A DNA stretch of 23,717 nucleotides. Source: SIG452 sp045656345. Its GTDB lineage: Bacteria; Bacillota; Clostridia; UMGS1840. Shown here in pieces: positions 22,352 to 23,717 of the stretch. The DNA lies in contig JAZOQZ010000146.1 in assembly GCA_045656345.1 (NCBI GenBank), positions 1 to 23,717 on the forward strand. The letters are read 5' to 3'. The translations under genes were made by a program, and so were the position numbers. Position 1 is the stretch's first letter. Every line of letters starts with the position of its first letter. The notes below the pieces were generated by a model, which worked only from the letters and a program-made list of their open reading frames with translations, ran no database searches and was not told the DNA's origin.

Positions 22352-23209
22352 TTGCGATATCTGATCATTTTAATTATGATTCCGGTGATACAATTTGCAA
22401 TATCTTTTTTAGGGCAGGAATTTCTTCCTGCCCAAAATTCGTTTCTGTTCAGATACGGTTTCTATTTTTTGCAACAATTTTTTGCAGTTTTTGTTCCCAC
22501 CTACTTTTTATTCAAAAAAGAAAGCTACTTAAACAAAGAAGACTGTAATCCCAACGGATATACCAACCTTCTGCGCTTTGCGGTAATGGGAATCTGTTTA
22601 CAATTTCTTGGCATCTTCATCAATATGCCGTTTAGCGTGATGCTCCAAAAACTGGGGTATTCCGTTCCACCGTCCTTTGCACCGGCAAAAACTGTCCCTC
22701 AATTTCTCATTCAGACATTAGCATTATGTCTGACTCCTGCAATTTTTGAAGAAGTGCTCTTCCGAAGAATGATTTTCGGGTCCATCCAAAAAAAATCCGG
22801 AATTGCAGCAATTCTTTATTCAGCACTGTTCTTCTCGATGGCACATATCGACTTTTTCAATCTACCCGCCACCTTCTTTATCGGAATTTGCCTTGGAATT
22901 ATGAGATATCGTGGAACACCTTTAATTTTATGTATCGTGGCACATTTTTTCGTCAACTTCTCTGCAACAGGTTTGAATATTCTGCTTTCAAGTTCCGCAA
23001 TCAGCGATTTCTTTATGCGATATTTCCTGCTGTTTCTGATGGTGTTTTTAATGTTATTCATCTCTTGCTTCCCCAAAAAAAGAAAGCCGGAAGTTCTCAC
23101 TGAAACATCGTTGAAACGTTTTGGAACCTACACATTAAAATTACTGAAAAATCCTTTATTCTACACATATATTTTATTATTTGTGATGCTGGGGGTGCAT
23201 AATTTATGA
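22352..23209 (+). CDS. CPBP family intramembrane protease
   Basis: A 285-residue polytopic membrane protein with about seven to eight hydrophobic helices. The CPBP/Abi (CAAX-protease-like) motifs are intact: EEVLFRR (EExxxR, about 138-144), the His in SMAHIDFF (about 170) and the His and Asn in AHFFVNFSA (about 197-205). Relatives may cleave prenylated or other membrane substrates or give immunity to peptides; the target here is unknown. The start is TTG 22352, seven bases after AAGGAG. The 3' end overlaps mltG by four bases (ATGA), so the two are probably translationally coupled. Confidence 0.9.
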   Translation: MRYLIILIMIPVIQFAISFLGQEFLPAQNSFLFRYGFYFLQQFFAVFVPTYFLFKKESYLNKEDCNPNGYTNLLRFAVMGICLQFLGIFINMPFSVMLQKLGYSVPPSFAPAKTVPQFLIQTLALCLTPAIFEEVLFRRMIFGSIQKKSGIAAILYSALFFSMAHIDFFNLPATFFIGICLGIMRYRGTPLILCIVAHFFVNFSATGLNILLSSSAISDFFMRYFLLFLMVFLMLFISCFPKKRKPEVLTETSLKRFGTYTLKLLKNPLFYTYILLFVMLGVHNL

Positions 23210-23717
23210 AAAAGATGATTTTAAAAATCCTCGGAGCGATTCTCCTGGTCATCATACTTGTGTTCGGATGTGATATGATTGGTATCTTAGGCTCAAATGG
23301 CACCATACAAATTACAATTTCCGAAAACGACAATCTCACCACAATCTCTAAAAAACTGGAAGAAAATGGTGTGGTTTTGAATCGTTATATTTTCAAGTGG
23401 TATTATCAAGCGACCAATCCGGATGCAACCATATATCCGGGAACGGCAACTGTACAAAAAAACAGTTCTTACCAAAACATCGCCAAAGCAATCAGCGCAC
23501 CCACAACCGACAACATCACCCTGACAATCCCCGAAGGATTTGAAGTCAGAGAAATAGTGGCAAGACTGAAAGAAAACGGAATGATTTCAAGCGAAGAAGA
23601 ATTTATAAACCGATTACAGTCTTACACTTTTCAGACCAAACAAGGCACTTTAATTTCCGGCGAAACCATGCTGGAGGGTTATCTGTTCCCGGATACCTAT
23701 CAAGTGAAAAAAAATGC
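23206..23717 (+). CDS. mltG: Endolytic murein transglycosylase MltG (YceG-like), 5' part
   Basis: About 170 codons are visible before the window ends; the family is usually about 340-380 residues. A basic start and one membrane helix (about 5-25) are followed by a LysM-like region (TISENDNLTTISKKLEENGV, about 36-55) and ITLTIPEGFEVREIV-like sequence near 105-119. The catalytic segment LEGYLFPDTYQV, which carries the family's essential Glu, is near the right edge. MltG cuts nascent glycan strands and sets their length. The ATG at 23206 overlaps the CPBP gene's stop. It ends only because the window ends. Confidence 0.93.
   Translation, partial: MKKMILKILGAILLVIILVFGCDMIGILGSNGTIQITISENDNLTTISKKLEENGVVLNRYIFKWYYQATNPDATIYPGTATVQKNSSYQNIAKAISAPTTDNITLTIPEGFEVREIVARLKENGMISSEEEFINRLQSYTFQTKQGTLISGETMLEGYLFPDTYQVKKN

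Noticed and set aside
1..23717. CRISPR array, prophage, insertion sequence, or biosynthetic cluster
   Set aside because: No spaced direct repeats, transposase, integrase, structural phage genes or peptide-modifying enzymes are visible; the gene content is ordinary core chromosome apart from the small elements listed.

Overview
The window looks like a chromosomal segment of an endospore-forming, low-to-moderate GC Firmicute, most likely a member of the Clostridia. It encodes SpoIIR (a sporulation checkpoint signal), a pyruvate,phosphate dikinase of the clostridial length, an MEP-pathway kinase (IspE), an ECF-type vitamin transporter subunit and an S-layer-homology protein. Promoters are classic sigma-A type with purine-rich Shine-Dalgarno sites. 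I see no rRNA, tRNA, CRISPR array, insertion sequence or phage genes; this is a core chromosomal region. The species cannot be named from the sequence.

Layout. (1) Positions 1-2830, minus strand: a folate-type ECF S component (folT) under a recognisable tetrahydrofolate riboswitch with its own terminator/antiterminator, then an M20 amidohydrolase and a small zinc-ribbon protein. (2) 2870-3065: a compact orphan transcription unit (promoter, about 160 nt, terminator) that could be a small RNA or encode a 31-residue peptide with a cysteine-rich tail. (3) 3142-5901: ppdK with its own promoter and a hairpin at the very 5' end of the mRNA. (4) 6020-13074: a long minus-strand envelope operon in the order PucR-type regulator, ftsE, ftsX, His/Arg-rich single-span membrane protein, coiled-coil M23 peptidase, S41 carboxy-terminal protease, ispE; spoIIR follows behind a terminator. 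(5) 13120-13847: trmK, divergent from the next block. (6) 13905-16310, plus strand: a polar amino-acid ABC importer (binding lipoprotein, permease, ATPase), then a HAD phosphatase. (7) 17075-20004, minus strand: galE and an SLH surface protein. (8) 20023-23717, plus strand: flavoprotein, MGDG-synthase-like glycosyltransferase, rpiB, CPBP membrane protease and the start of mltG, which runs off the right edge.

How it fits together. Most of the window serves the cell envelope. FtsEX is known in other Gram-positives to switch on extracellular peptidoglycan hydrolases of the PcsB/CwlO type, and the M23 protein here has the matching long coiled coil. GalE, the SLH protein, the glycolipid-type glycosyltransferase and MltG also act on the envelope. 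ppdK, rpiB, ispE and folT are metabolic.

The less ordinary observations are: the complete folT riboswitch expression platform in which the terminator stem also buries the ribosome binding site; the orphan small transcript next to ppdK; the His/Arg-rich membrane protein inserted between ftsX and its presumed hydrolase, built from a 12-bp tandem repeat; and a candidate sigma-F promoter for spoIIR nested inside the ispE terminator so that sporulation transcripts start past half of the hairpin.
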